The notes below the pieces were generated by a model that was not told the origin of the DNA, did not search any database, and was given only the letters and a program-made list of their open reading frames with translations. The position numbers were made by a program, and so were the translations under genes. Positions 1 to 8,409 of a stretch of DNA of 35,401 bases are shown one piece after another (positions within the stretch are counted from its first letter, which is position 1; the number at the start of each line of letters is the position of its first letter). Origin of the DNA: Shewanella waksmanii ATCC BAA-643 (GTDB lineage Bacteria; Pseudomonadota; Gammaproteobacteria; Enterobacterales; Shewanellaceae); assembly GCF_000518805.1 (NCBI RefSeq), contig NZ_JAEH01000052.1, positions 1 to 35,401 on the forward strand. Direction: 5' to 3'.

Positions 1-95
1 TCCTTATCCTTATCCTTATCCTTATCCTTATCCTTATCCTTATCCTTATCCTTATCCTTATCCTTATCCTTATCCTTATCCTTATCCTTATCCTT
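1..95. repeat. Hexanucleotide tandem repeat (TCCTTA)n, coding (Lys-Asp)n on the minus strand
   Basis: About 15.8 uninterrupted copies of TCCTTA run from the window edge to position 95, so the full array may be longer. On the minus strand the unit reads AAGGAT, and it lies in the reading frame of the gene that starts at 1469, coding alternating Lys (AAG) and Asp (GAT). The unit is two codons long, so gain or loss of copies by replication slippage changes the length of the protein but not its frame. Confidence 0.95.
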
Positions 96-1469
96 GTCGT
101 TAGCGTGTTTGTCTGCACTGTTGTGCTGCAAATGATGGGTTTGAGTTTGGCTTGGCGCAGAAGCGAGCGCAAATGGACCTGTGTGTAACGATAGTTGCCA
201 GTCAAATGGTAGTGGTTGGTTACTGGCTGCCAAATCAGCACGTAAAGGTATTGATTGTTCGCTACTCATTTGCAATTGGCTATGCAGTTGCGGCAAGGAC
301 AAGTTGGCGTTTAGTGTCACCGGTGCTAACTGTAGATTGGCTAAATCGATCGCGATTGGGGTGCTGTCGAGTGTCAACGTTGCTGTGGGTTCTGTTTGGT
401 TAGTACTCGGTGTCACGCCGTGATTGACTGCTGAATGGGGCGGTGCAATTTGATTGGGCTTGGTACTCCATTGTGCTATTAGCGACTGCAAATGAGGCGT
501 AAAGTTATCTTGTGCCAATTGCTCGACACTGGCCAATGGCAACTGCAGCGCATAATGCGAGGTATCGAGTGTCAGTATCAGCTGATTCACTGCGCCGTTG
601 ATAGTAAAGTCGAGCCCTGGCTGTCGCGGTTGGCTAGCGTTAAAAGCACGTAGCTCAGCGCTGTAATCACCTTGCCAGAGCCATTCAAATGGCGTTATCT
701 GATGGCGAGATGTTAGCTGGGCATTGTTTAGTGAAAGCGTCGCTTGGCTATGCAGACTGCCGTTTAACACTAATGGCAATTGACTGAACTGGTGCAGAGA
801 GTGCAGTCGAGATTGTGGTTGCTCAGCGCCTGCTATCTTACCTAGGGTGGTGGTTAACTTTTGCAGCGACTGCAGATCTATCGTCGAGTCCAGTTGCCAG
901 CGCTTTGGTGCCAGCGACACATCAATCTGAGCAAGCAGCTGCTGATTATAATTGGCCGCCAGTCGCAGGTTAGCCTGCTCATCAAAGGTTAAGTAGTCTA
1001 TGTCAACAGTGCTGTGCAGTGCACCGGGCAAGGTTAGGCTGATATTACCCAGCACCACTTGCGGTAACTGGCTGACATCTAACGCTGCAGATGGACCTTG
1101 CTGGTCAATCTGATTGGTTTTGTTATTGAGCAAGCTTGCACTGAGATCGACGGTTAATGATTGCACCGCAAGGTAATCAATCATTTCGGTGGTCAGGCTA
1201 AACCAAGGGCTAGCGGGCTTTCTCACTATGTCTATACCGTTGGCGTGAATTTTAGTGCCGTTAACCGTTAGCGATATCTGCTCAATATGCCAGTGATGTG
1301 GGCTAGAGAGCGAGAAACTAACCTGGTCGATTTGTGTGTGGTAAGGGCGCAGGAATCGATTGGCGATATCACGAGTTAAAGTTTCGTAATATTGCGTCAG
1401 CACTGCAGCTGAACTGATAACAATGATACAAAGCAGCACAAAGATTGCTGCTAGGCGCCGTTTATTCAT
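1..1469 (-). CDS. YdbH/AsmA-like envelope protein, N-terminal part (runs off the left edge)
   Basis: An open frame of about 489 codons starts at ATG 1469 and has no stop before the window edge, so the C-terminus is missing. The N-terminus (MNKRRLAAIFVLLC...) gives one membrane anchor of about 18 hydrophobic residues. After it comes a long extracytoplasmic region rich in Leu, Ser, Gln and alternating beta-strand-like segments, with repeated 'SLPQL' and 'ISLTLPG' type stretches. This layout resembles YdbH, a relative of TamB and YhdP thought to carry phospholipids between the inner and outer membranes. In enterobacteria ydbH is followed by ynbE and ydbL, which would lie beyond the left edge here. 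Near residue 455 the sequence becomes hydrophilic (His/Asn/Asp/Lys) and passes into the (KD)n run. The family call is from general character, not a diagnostic motif; another AsmA-like protein is possible. That it is a real gene is much surer than its name. Confidence 0.6.
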   Translation of the reverse strand, partial: MNKRRLAAIFVLLCIIVISSAAVLTQYYETLTRDIANRFLRPYHTQIDQVSFSLSSPHHWHIEQISLTVNGTKIHANGIDIVRKPASPWFSLTTEMIDYLAVQSLTVDLSASLLNNKTNQIDQQGPSAALDVSQLPQVVLGNISLTLPGALHSTVDIDYLTFDEQANLRLAANYNQQLLAQIDVSLAPKRWQLDSTIDLQSLQKLTTTLGKIAGAEQPQSRLHSLHQFSQLPLVLNGSLHSQATLSLNNAQLTSRHQITPFEWLWQGDYSAELRAFNASQPRQPGLDFTINGAVNQLILTLDTSHYALQLPLASVEQLAQDNFTPHLQSLIAQWSTKPNQIAPPHSAVNHGVTPSTNQTEPTATLTLDSTPIAIDLANLQLAPVTLNANLSLPQLHSQLQMSSEQSIPLRADLAASNQPLPFDWQLSLHTGPFALASAPSQTQTHHLQHNSADKHANDKDKDKDKDKDKDKDKDKDKDKDKDKDKDKDK

Positions 1470-1590
1470 CGCGGATAGGAAAGTTGTCGCTGCCAAAAGA
1501 GTGAGTGTATTGAGTGTAAATCAACTGCTAGGGTCAAAGGAAATAGTATTGGTAAATAAACAATATAAACTTTTGGATGGGCGTAAATGA

Positions 1591-1621
1591 TAGCGCTACT
1601 GCTTATTTGCCTGTAGCGCTA
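1591..1621 (-). terminator. Perfect 9-bp hairpin downstream of the mutarotase gene
   Basis: TAGCGCTAC (1591-1599) and GTAGCGCTA (1613-1621) form a perfect 9-bp stem with a 13-nt loop. It lies 15 nt beyond the stop of the minus-strand mutarotase gene. There is no clear U-tract after the stem, so it may be a weak terminator or an mRNA 3'-end stabiliser. Confidence 0.45.
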
Positions 1622-1636
1622 ATAAGATTATTTAGC

Positions 1637-2482
1637 TTACTGCCACGCTATGGTTGTGGTTAATTCATGGCTGTCGCCAGGCGCTAAGGTCACTTTATCT
1701 TCCAATACATTCGCGGCCTCTAGACACACCATGGTTTTATAATCATCGCTATTAAATCGTGATAATCGTTGCGACTTTTCAATCCACGGGTTCCACAGTA
1801 CTGCTGACTGGCTATTTTCACGGCCGACTTCAATGACACCATCGGCAGTGTGCAGAGTTTGCAGCGGTGATAACTGGGTGTACACACGGTCCGTTTCACG
1901 ATCAAAAATCACTTCGTCGCTTGGCTGTTTATAGGGGCCGTCGCCAAATTCAATATACTGTGAATCACTAAAGCCTGCGGCTTTAAGTTGGCTGATATCG
2001 CCGATAGGGAAATAGGTGTGCAACGCTTGAGTAAAACTCACCGGATAATCCGCATGGTTGGTGTTTTTCAATGTCACTTTAAGGGTGTCGGTGAGACTGA
2101 ATAATAATTCAACTTGGGTATTATGCGGCCAATAAAGTTTATCGGCTTCACTGATTGCCAACGTAAAACGCAGATCCACGGCTTGATTGTTCATTTTTAC
2201 CGACTCAAGCGCCCATAAACGGGTACGAGCAAAACCATGTTGCGGCCAGTCAGGGGTATCGCTCATGCCAAACCACGGCCAGCACACAGGAATACCACCA
2301 CGAATACCACTTCCTGGTTGGTAGTCATCGGCATCAGACACCCAAAGTAGCGGCTTTTTACCCGCGGGTTGAAAAAAGTCTATTTGTGCACCTTGAAGAA
2401 AAATGCGTGCTTTGCACAATGACGTATCAACATCGACATACTCCAATCCATTGGCGTGCTTCTTTGTCGTAACTGAACCCAT
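1637..2482 (-). CDS. yeaD: D-hexose-6-phosphate mutarotase (YeaD family, aldose 1-epimerase-like)
   Basis: 281-residue cytoplasmic protein of the galactose mutarotase-like fold. The family interconverts the alpha and beta anomers of hexose 6-phosphates such as glucose 6-phosphate. Family signatures visible are the GIRGGIPVCWPWFG block (residues 59-72), HGFARTR (82-88), the likely catalytic His155 in ALHTYF, and the likely catalytic Glu255 in MVCLEAAN. Length fits the family (about 290 aa). The frame is open to 2557, but I chose ATG 2482 because GAGGAG sits 7 nt upstream and the conserved domain begins there; the 25 extra residues look unlike the family. The gene is divergent from the acyl-CoA dehydrogenase gene, with no functional link between the two evident. 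Confidence 0.88.
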   Translation of the reverse strand: MGSVTTKKHANGLEYVDVDTSLCKARIFLQGAQIDFFQPAGKKPLLWVSDADDYQPGSGIRGGIPVCWPWFGMSDTPDWPQHGFARTRLWALESVKMNNQAVDLRFTLAISEADKLYWPHNTQVELLFSLTDTLKVTLKNTNHADYPVSFTQALHTYFPIGDISQLKAAGFSDSQYIEFGDGPYKQPSDEVIFDRETDRVYTQLSPLQTLHTADGVIEVGRENSQSAVLWNPWIEKSQRLSRFNSDDYKTMVCLEAANVLEDKVTLAPGDSHELTTTIAWQ

Positions 2483-2654
2483 GTGGTGCTCCTCATTCCT
2501 AAATACAGGCCCGAAGGCGGAATAATCATTCATCAAGCTTACTGATTTTTTCCCCAATAAATAAGGGCTTGTTGTGCTGATTTTTGGTTAAGCTTGTTCT
2601 AAAAACTAAACAAAGCAACATAATTGCTGTGTTTTTACTCATACTTGGGTACAG

Positions 2655-2672
2655 TGGTCAGAGCACTGACCA
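2655..2672. promoter_or_regulatory. Operator-like dyad upstream of the acyl-CoA dehydrogenase gene
   Basis: TGGTCAG-AGCA-CTGACCA is a perfect 7-bp dyad with a 4-bp spacer, 48 bp before the ATG at 2720. The half-sites resemble those of fatty-acid regulators of the FadR (GntR) type, whose site contains TGGTC...GACCA, but the spacer is longer than in the classical FadR box. A TetR-family repressor is an alternative. The assignment to any regulator is inference. Confidence 0.45.
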
Positions 2673-2719
2673 AAGAAGTCAGTCATTGTCGTTGCAACAT
2701 AATAACAAAGGAGTGGGGA

Positions 2720-4510
2720 ATGCCGACATACCAAGCACCGCTAAGAGACTATCAATTTATTCTTAATGAATTATTAACAATTAACAATAAAACTGAACTT
2801 GCAGGTTTTGACGAAGTGGACAGCGAACTCGTTGATGCCATTTTGCAAGGTGTGGCAGATTTTACTACTGAAGTCATGTTACCGCTTAACGGTGTTGGCG
2901 ATATACAAGGCTGCAAGCTAGTTGATGGCAAAGTGATCACCCCCGATGGATTTAAAGATGCCTATCAGCAATATGTTGATAATGGCTGGGCGACCCTCAC
3001 CAGTGACCCCGACTTTGGTGGTCAAGGATTACCTGAGGTGGTTGGGGTGTTCGCCACAGAAATGAATACTTCAACTAACATGGCATTCGCCATGTATCCG
3101 GGTTTGACCCACGGTGCCTATGCGGCGATTCATGCCCATGGCAGCGACCAGTTAAAAAACAAATATTTAGAAAAACTGGTGAGCGGCGAGTGGACAGGCA
3201 CCATGAACTTGACCGAATCTCACGCTGGCACAGACTTGGCGTTATTGCGCACCAAAGCACAAGAGGTGGGCGATGATACTTACACAATCAGTGGTGAGAA
3301 AATTTTCATTTCATCGGGCGATCATGACTTAGCTGAAAACATTGTGCATTTGGTGTTGGCCAGACTGCCTGATGCCCCCGCGGGTGTAAAAGGCATCTCC
3401 TTGTTTGCAGTACCTAAGTTCTTGGTCGATGATGATGGCAGTTTAGGGGCGCAAAATGGCGTACAAACCGCGGCGCTAGAGCATAAAATGGGCATTCATG
3501 GTAACTCTACTTGTGTGATGGTGTTTGATGGCGCCTTAGGCGAATTGATTGGCGAGCCCCACCAAGGGTTGCGGGCCATGTTCACTATGATGAATGAAGC
3601 GCGTCTAGGGGTTGCCGTTCAAGGGTTAGGTGTTTCTGAAATCGCTTATCAGAATGCGCTTGAGTACGCCAAAGAGCGTATTCAAGGCCGCGGATTAAGC
3701 GGAGTGAAATCGCCGGATAAAGCCGCCGATTCCATTTTGGTACATGGCGATGTAAGACGTATGCTAATGGCCCAAAAAACCTTCAATGAAGGCGCAAGAG
3801 CCCTTTTAGGTCAACAAGCGCTGTGGATAGATGAATCCCATCGTCATCAAGACGCCGCGCAGGCAACCAATGCTGCTAAGTTGGCAGCCTTGTTTACACC
3901 CGTTGCCAAAGGTTTTGTCACTGATCAAGGCTTTAAAGCCTGTGTTGATGCTCAGCAAGTCTTTGGTGGCCATGGTTATATTCATGAGTGGGGCATGGAG
4001 CAGTTTGTCCGAGATAGCCGTATTGCAATGATTTATGAAGGTACTAATGGTGTACAGGCGCTTGATTTAGTTGGGCGTAAGTTATTGGCTGACGGCGGCG
4101 CTGCGCTGACGTTATGGTCTGATCAATTAAAGCCATTTTTAGCTGAGCACATGGGCAATGAGGCGATGAAAGAGTATATCGTGGCATTGATGGATGCCTC
4201 GACTGACTTAGAAAAAGCCACCCATTTCATTGTGGCGAATGCACAGAAAAACCCAGATATCATAGGCGCTGCATCTATGCCTTATATGCAAATATTTGGT
4301 ATCACAGCGCTCGCATGGATGTGGAGCAGGATGGCGGTGGTGTCTCTTGATGCTATTGCCAGTGGCCAAGGTGACAAGGCTTTTTATGAAAATAAATTGC
4401 GTGGTGCTAAGTTTTACATGCATTACTGGGCAGTGCAGACCCGCAGTTTGCGTAAACAGGTTGAAGCCAGCAGCCAGTTACTGACAGAGTTCGATGAAAG
4501 CCACTTTTAA
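2720..4510 (+). CDS. Acyl-CoA dehydrogenase (596 aa, DmdC/AcdA-like with extra C-terminal domain)
   Basis: FAD-dependent oxidation of an acyl-CoA thioester to the 2-enoyl-CoA. Visible are the N-terminal and middle acyl-CoA dehydrogenase domains (MNLTESHAGTDL, around residues 165-180), the alpha-helical C-terminal domain with FGGHGYIHEWGMEQFVRD and the catalytic-base region IYEGTNGVQALDL (Glu440), and a further C-terminal extension typical of the roughly 600-aa subgroup. That subgroup includes 3-methylmercaptopropionyl-CoA dehydrogenase (DmdC), relevant to marine DMSP breakdown, and also long-chain fatty acyl-CoA dehydrogenases. The exact substrate cannot be read from the sequence. The frame is open from 2624, but ATG 2720 follows AAGGAG closely and begins MPTYQAPLRDYQF, the usual start of the family. 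It stands alone, with a candidate operator at 2655-2672. Confidence 0.9.
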   Translation: MPTYQAPLRDYQFILNELLTINNKTELAGFDEVDSELVDAILQGVADFTTEVMLPLNGVGDIQGCKLVDGKVITPDGFKDAYQQYVDNGWATLTSDPDFGGQGLPEVVGVFATEMNTSTNMAFAMYPGLTHGAYAAIHAHGSDQLKNKYLEKLVSGEWTGTMNLTESHAGTDLALLRTKAQEVGDDTYTISGEKIFISSGDHDLAENIVHLVLARLPDAPAGVKGISLFAVPKFLVDDDGSLGAQNGVQTAALEHKMGIHGNSTCVMVFDGALGELIGEPHQGLRAMFTMMNEARLGVAVQGLGVSEIAYQNALEYAKERIQGRGLSGVKSPDKAADSILVHGDVRRMLMAQKTFNEGARALLGQQALWIDESHRHQDAAQATNAAKLAALFTPVAKGFVTDQGFKACVDAQQVFGGHGYIHEWGMEQFVRDSRIAMIYEGTNGVQALDLVGRKLLADGGAALTLWSDQLKPFLAEHMGNEAMKEYIVALMDASTDLEKATHFIVANAQKNPDIIGAASMPYMQIFGITALAWMWSRMAVVSLDAIASGQGDKAFYENKLRGAKFYMHYWAVQTRSLRKQVEASSQLLTEFDESHF

Positions 4511-4561
4511 TTTGTTGTCGCAACCCCTAGTAGAGCTTGGTTACTGAGCCAGTACATTGTG

Positions 4562-4596
4562 GCCAGTTTGAGCGCGACAGCAGCGTTCAAACTGGC
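4562..4596 (+). terminator. Long hairpin downstream of the acyl-CoA dehydrogenase gene
   Basis: GCCAGTTTGA (4562-4571) pairs with TCAAACTGGC (4587-4596); pairing extends inward through GCGC/GCG with one G-T wobble, for about 14 bp around a 7-nt loop. It lies 51 nt after the stop codon. There is no strong U-tract, so this is a likely but not certain terminator. Confidence 0.5.
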
Positions 4597-4707
4597 GACT
4601 AAGCGTCTTTAGCGGCCACAGAGTGAATTAATTTTAAATAAAAAGAAATATCTATCGCGTTTTGCAGGTCTATGTTATCGGCATGTTGAGAAAGGATACT
4701 GCGATAG

Positions 4708-6669
4708 ATGACAAACCCAATACTTGCGATAGGGATATCCCTAGGAAATCGCCTCACGTTTAAACACAAATTTGTGGTGCTAGCACTCGTCACTTTAACC
4801 CCGTTGTGTTTCGGCGCGATTTATTTAGCCAATTTGCAATATCAGCAGGTAAACGCGGTCGAAAGTGAGCGTACTGGCATGCAGATGCTCATGGATGTCG
4901 CCCAATATGATCAATGGTTAATTCAAGCACGCCAATCCCAGTCATTTGAAGCCAATACTTTTACCCGTTTTGTTGACCAACAACGTGGTCAAGGGCATTA
5001 CAGCTCGGCTACCGAGCGCCAGCAAATGAGCTTACACAATGACAGTTTAATCAGCGTGGTGAAATCATCGCGCCAGGCTGATGCTGTAGTCGAATCCCTT
5101 GCAGACCGTTTGGTTGAAATTAAAGAAGATATTGGCGCTCAAAGTGGTTTAACGTTAGATAAGCAGCCCGATGGTTCCTACCTGGCGCAATTGTACGTTA
5201 AGCAGTACCCGTTATTGCGTGACTATCAGTCTCGCTTAGCCAGCACCGTCGTTGATATTTTGCAAAACGGGTTTAACCCCACTAACTACACTCAAGTTGT
5301 GGCTCTGAACAATCGCACCTTAGAGTTACTCACGCTTAGCCAGAAAACCGTGCAAAGATTATCTCAGCTGCAGGTCGCCGGTTTATCATCGTTACTTGAT
5401 GAGCTAACACTCATGCAGCAACAAACAGCCAGTTTAAGTAACTTGGTAGAGCAGCAGATCATCAATCCTGATAGCCCACAAGTCACGCTTAGCAGCTTTG
5501 CTAGTCAAAACCGCGTTGTCGCGACCCAACAGCAAGCGGCATTGCAGTTAGTGGCAGAGCAGTTGTCTAGCAACCTTGCTGAGCGAGTTGTTGAGCAAAA
5601 GGGCATGATGTGGCTGTTACTGGTGATGTTGGCTTTAGTGGTGACTACCAGCGTGTATTTTTTATGGACCTTTTATTATGCCATTGCCAACAATGTTAGC
5701 CAGATTAAAACGGCGATGGCCGCGATGGCAGAGGGTAATCTTACCGAGCCAGTAACGGTAGCTGGGCGGGATGAGTTTGCTGCAATAGCGACGGCTTTTA
5801 ACACCATGCAAGCCAGTGTTAAAGCACTTATTACCGAAGTTAAACTGCTGAGTGAAGAGGTGCTCGATGCCAGTAATGCGGTTAATAATGTCACCGATGA
5901 AGTGGCCGACACCCTAAAAGCACAGCGACTACAAACCCAAGATGTATCGATAGCCATTGAACAAGTTGTCAGTTCAGTTGAGCTGGTTGAAGGCAGTACG
6001 CAACAGGCGGCAACCATCACCGACAGCGCTCATGCTAACGTGCTTGACGGCCAGCAAGTGATTACACAAACCGTAACCGGTATTAATGATATTGCAACTG
6101 AAGTTAGCCGTGGCGCACAAGTGATCCACCGTCTTGCTGATCACAGCCTAGAGATTGGTAAGGTGGTCGATGTCATTCGCTCTATTGCTGAGCAAACTAA
6201 CCTGTTAGCACTCAATGCGGCCATTGAAGCGGCCAGAGCTGGTGAAGCGGGACGCGGCTTTGCGGTTGTGGCAGATGAAGTTCGTACTTTGGCCAGCCGC
6301 ACCCAAAGTTCAACATCAGAGATTCAAACTATGATTGAGTCTGTTCAAGCGGGGGCAAATGAAGCGGTTGTGGCCATGGACAACGGTGATAAACAAGCTG
6401 AGCAAGGCGTCGTGCAAGCCAGTGCGGTTAGTGAAAGCATCAGTGGATTAACCAGCAGTGTGAGTCAGATTGTCAGTATTACCGACGAAATTCGTACAGC
6501 TGTGAGCGAGCAACGCCTCGCAGCCGCTGAAATGAGCAGTAAAACTCGCGCGATTGATAGTGATGCCCAAGCGGCGCTAAATACTGCCCAAGGCGCCAGC
6601 GAGTTAGGCCAACGCTTGGCCAATGATGCACAGCAACTGGCTAAGCATATTGCCGGTTTTAAAGTTTAA
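4708..6669 (+). CDS. Methyl-accepting chemotaxis protein
   Basis: 653-residue transmembrane chemoreceptor. TM1 covers about residues 22-43 and is followed by a periplasmic ligand-binding region to about 297. That region is largely helical and Gln-rich, with no recognised PAS/Cache motif. TM2 (about 298-325) leads into a HAMP domain (about 325-375) and a long cytoplasmic coiled-coil signalling domain. The hallmark hairpin tip, EQTNLLALNAAIEAARAGEA followed by GRGFAVVADEVRTLA, is at about 494-530 and is where CheA/CheW bind. The protein ends at AKHIAGFKV with no NWETF-type pentapeptide. AAGGA lies about 12 nt before the chosen ATG. It is an orphan receptor gene; the ligand is unknown. The stop is 4 bp from the stop of the convergent DUF938 gene, so no separate terminator fits between them. 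Confidence 0.95.
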   Translation: MTNPILAIGISLGNRLTFKHKFVVLALVTLTPLCFGAIYLANLQYQQVNAVESERTGMQMLMDVAQYDQWLIQARQSQSFEANTFTRFVDQQRGQGHYSSATERQQMSLHNDSLISVVKSSRQADAVVESLADRLVEIKEDIGAQSGLTLDKQPDGSYLAQLYVKQYPLLRDYQSRLASTVVDILQNGFNPTNYTQVVALNNRTLELLTLSQKTVQRLSQLQVAGLSSLLDELTLMQQQTASLSNLVEQQIINPDSPQVTLSSFASQNRVVATQQQAALQLVAEQLSSNLAERVVEQKGMMWLLLVMLALVVTTSVYFLWTFYYAIANNVSQIKTAMAAMAEGNLTEPVTVAGRDEFAAIATAFNTMQASVKALITEVKLLSEEVLDASNAVNNVTDEVADTLKAQRLQTQDVSIAIEQVVSSVELVEGSTQQAATITDSAHANVLDGQQVITQTVTGINDIATEVSRGAQVIHRLADHSLEIGKVVDVIRSIAEQTNLLALNAAIEAARAGEAGRGFAVVADEVRTLASRTQSSTSEIQTMIESVQAGANEAVVAMDNGDKQAEQGVVQASAVSESISGLTSSVSQIVSITDEIRTAVSEQRLAAAEMSSKTRAIDSDAQAALNTAQGASELGQRLANDAQQLAKHIAGFKV

Positions 6670-6673
6670 ACGC

Positions 6674-7303
6674 TTACTGCGCCGCTGATGCTATTGCGTT
6701 GAAGTGCAGTAAACGATTGTTGGCGGGCATGGCATGGTCTTGCTGCATAACAAAACCGTGTGTGGTGGCTAATTGGACGACCCATTCAATGTCGCGAATA
6801 GCACTGTTAGGATCTCGCGCTAGCAACCATTGGTCAAAGTCGCGATTGCTATCGCTGCTATATTGGCCATGGTAATTAAATGGCCCGTAAATGCACAAAG
6901 ACCCATTAGGTTTTATCAATTGCTCTGCGAGCGCAAAGAAGCGTGCCACCAAGGCTTTATTCATTATGTGCAAGGTATTGGCAGTGTATATGCCATCAAA
7001 GCGTTGCTGTAACAGCTGCTCATTGGGGTTAGCGACATCGGCAGCCACTGCGAGTGGCAGGTTTGCTAATTTTGAGGCTGCGATGCGTAAATTAAGCCCG
7101 TCTAGGTAATGGGGTTGATCGCTGCATTGCCAAGTTAGATGCAACATCTGCTGAGCAAAATAAGCGCCATGCTGACCCGTCCCTGCACCAATTTCCAATA
7201 TATGCTCACTCTGGTTAAATATTTGGCTAAGCTTTTCAAATATTGGCTGTTTATTGTTTTCACAGGCTTGAGAAAAAGGTAAATTCATTGGAGTATTAGG
7301 CAT
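6674..7303 (-). CDS. DUF938 family SAM-dependent methyltransferase-like protein
   Basis: 209-residue cytoplasmic protein with a class I Rossmann methyltransferase fold. Motif I is ILEIGAGTGQHGAYFA (about residues 36-51), the N-terminal FSQACENNKQPI is typical of DUF938, and motif IV-like region FDGIYTANTLHIM and post-motif PNGSLCIYGPFNYHG follow. The family binds S-adenosylmethionine, but its substrate is not established. Two in-frame ATGs (7303 and 7288) are possible and neither has a good Shine-Dalgarno sequence; the second (MNLPFSQACENN) would also fit the family. It converges on the chemoreceptor gene with only 4 bp between the stops. Confidence 0.8.
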   Translation of the reverse strand: MPNTPMNLPFSQACENNKQPIFEKLSQIFNQSEHILEIGAGTGQHGAYFAQQMLHLTWQCSDQPHYLDGLNLRIAASKLANLPLAVAADVANPNEQLLQQRFDGIYTANTLHIMNKALVARFFALAEQLIKPNGSLCIYGPFNYHGQYSSDSNRDFDQWLLARDPNSAIRDIEWVVQLATTHGFVMQQDHAMPANNRLLHFNAIASAAQ

Positions 7304-7456
7304 GTATGCTATTGGCTTTGCTCGTTACTGTAGCGCGAATAGCATTAAGTGAGAAGCGCCTATTTAATTGGGTTCAGTAAGATAATGCAACGTTGTGGGG
7401 CACACTTTCAATGGTGAGCCTTTGCTAACCCTTGTATCGGTGGGAATTTATAGTTA

Positions 7457-7768
7457 TACCAATCAGTATAAGAATTTGATCTACTCAGCGCGCTTTGGGC
7501 AAACTAATTCAAGGCGAATGATTGAAACAATGGTTGTTCCCTTGTGAAATTATTCAACGCAGAAGTAGGCAGCCTAAAACGCGCCAGAATGGCGAGTTTT
7601 AGCGATTCTGATACTGTGTTAACGAGCTTAACCGTAGAATAACTATGCTCTTCACTCGTTGCAAACCACATGGATGTGGTGAATGTCATTAATGCAGGAG
7701 CATTTAAGGACCTTACCTCAGAACCGCTAAATTCTCGCTGAGTGACTAAATGTTTATACTGATTGGTA
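7457..7768 (+). mobile_element. MITE, full-length copy 1 (312 bp)
   Basis: The element is bounded by a perfect 15-bp terminal inverted repeat: TACCAATCAGTATAA at 7457-7471 and its reverse complement TTATACTGATTGGTA at 7754-7768. The interior matches copy 2 (17231-17493) almost throughout, apart from scattered substitutions and 49 bp present only here (7663-7711), which contain the small inverted repeat CCACATGGATGTGG. The terminal TA on each side, or a flanking TTA, may be the target duplication. It carries no transposase, so it must have been moved by an element elsewhere. Its right end is 20 bp before the GNAT gene. Apart from this element I see nothing in 7304-7788. Confidence 0.9.
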
Positions 7769-7788
7769 TTAAAGGATAGGGATTAACT

Positions 7789-8304
7789 ATGGAGTTGGTT
7801 GACGTTGAGCAGCAGCACATAACCACGTTGATGTCATGGATTGATGATGAAGCAGCATTGTATCAGTGGGGAGGGCCTGGCTTTCGCTATCCCTATGATG
7901 AACAAAGTTTTAGTGACGATTTACAGTTAAGTAAAATGGCGTCTTATGCACTGGTGGATAACGGTGAACTGGTGGCGTTTGGTCAGTGGTACCCGCGCTG
8001 GCATTGCATCCATTTATCACGCTTAATTGTTGCCCCTAACTTTCGTGGTAAACGAAAAAATGGTGAAAAGTTTAGCCATTTGTTGGTCGATCAATTGGTA
8101 AAAGTTGCGCTGGCCAACACGGATATTTTACCGGGTTGTCAAACATCGTCGTTGTTTGTATTGGCGTACAACAAGGCCGCATTGAAATCTTATCAGCAGC
8201 TTGGGTTTGAAGTGTGGTCATGCCCAGAGCCATTGCCGATTGAAGACTGTTTATATATGCGCCGCAGTGAAAATATAATGGTAGATGAACAAGGGCAGGG
8301 TTAG
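7789..8304 (+). CDS. GNAT-family N-acetyltransferase
   Basis: 171-residue cytoplasmic protein with the GNAT fold. Motif A is LSRLIVAPNFRGKRKNGEKF (about residues 76-95), where acetyl-CoA pyrophosphate would bind, and motif B is near FVLAYNKAALKSYQQLGFEV. The N-terminal part (EQQHITTLMSWIDDEAALYQ, WGGPGFRYPYDE) is of the RimJ-like kind. The substrate is unknown. An AGGGA-type ribosome-binding site precedes the ATG by about 8 nt. A MITE ends 20 bp upstream, so the promoter either lies inside the MITE right end or has been displaced by it. A bidirectional terminator follows at 8341-8373. Confidence 0.88.
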   Translation: MELVDVEQQHITTLMSWIDDEAALYQWGGPGFRYPYDEQSFSDDLQLSKMASYALVDNGELVAFGQWYPRWHCIHLSRLIVAPNFRGKRKNGEKFSHLLVDQLVKVALANTDILPGCQTSSLFVLAYNKAALKSYQQLGFEVWSCPEPLPIEDCLYMRRSENIMVDEQGQG

Positions 8305-8340
8305 CTGAACAAGCACGTCAATACCGTTTATGCTATAGGC

Positions 8341-8373
8341 AAAAAAAAGCATGGCCTCAGGCCATGCTTTTTA
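8341..8373. terminator. Bidirectional rho-independent terminator
   Basis: AAGCATGGCC-TCA-GGCCATGCTT, flanked by an A-run on the left and a T-run on the right, sits between the convergent GNAT and M3 peptidase genes and can serve both strands. Confidence 0.92.
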
Positions 8374-8409
8374 AACTAATGGGTTAATTAGCGCAGTAGG
8401 CTTTTGCTG

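Noticed and set aside
152..423. Two overlapping + strand frames of about 80 codons
   Set aside because: They lie opposite the continuous minus-strand YdbH-like frame, with no ribosome-binding site or family resemblance.
7306..7345. ATGCTATT/AATAGCAT inverted repeat with a 24-bp gap upstream of the DUF938 gene
   Set aside because: Short arms and a wide gap are likely by chance in A+T-rich DNA.
7504..7689. 61-codon frame inside MITE copy 1, kept open in copy 2
   Set aside because: The frame survives because the copies differ only by substitutions there. About 8 of 13 differences change the amino acid, and there is no ribosome-binding site, so it is not under coding constraint.
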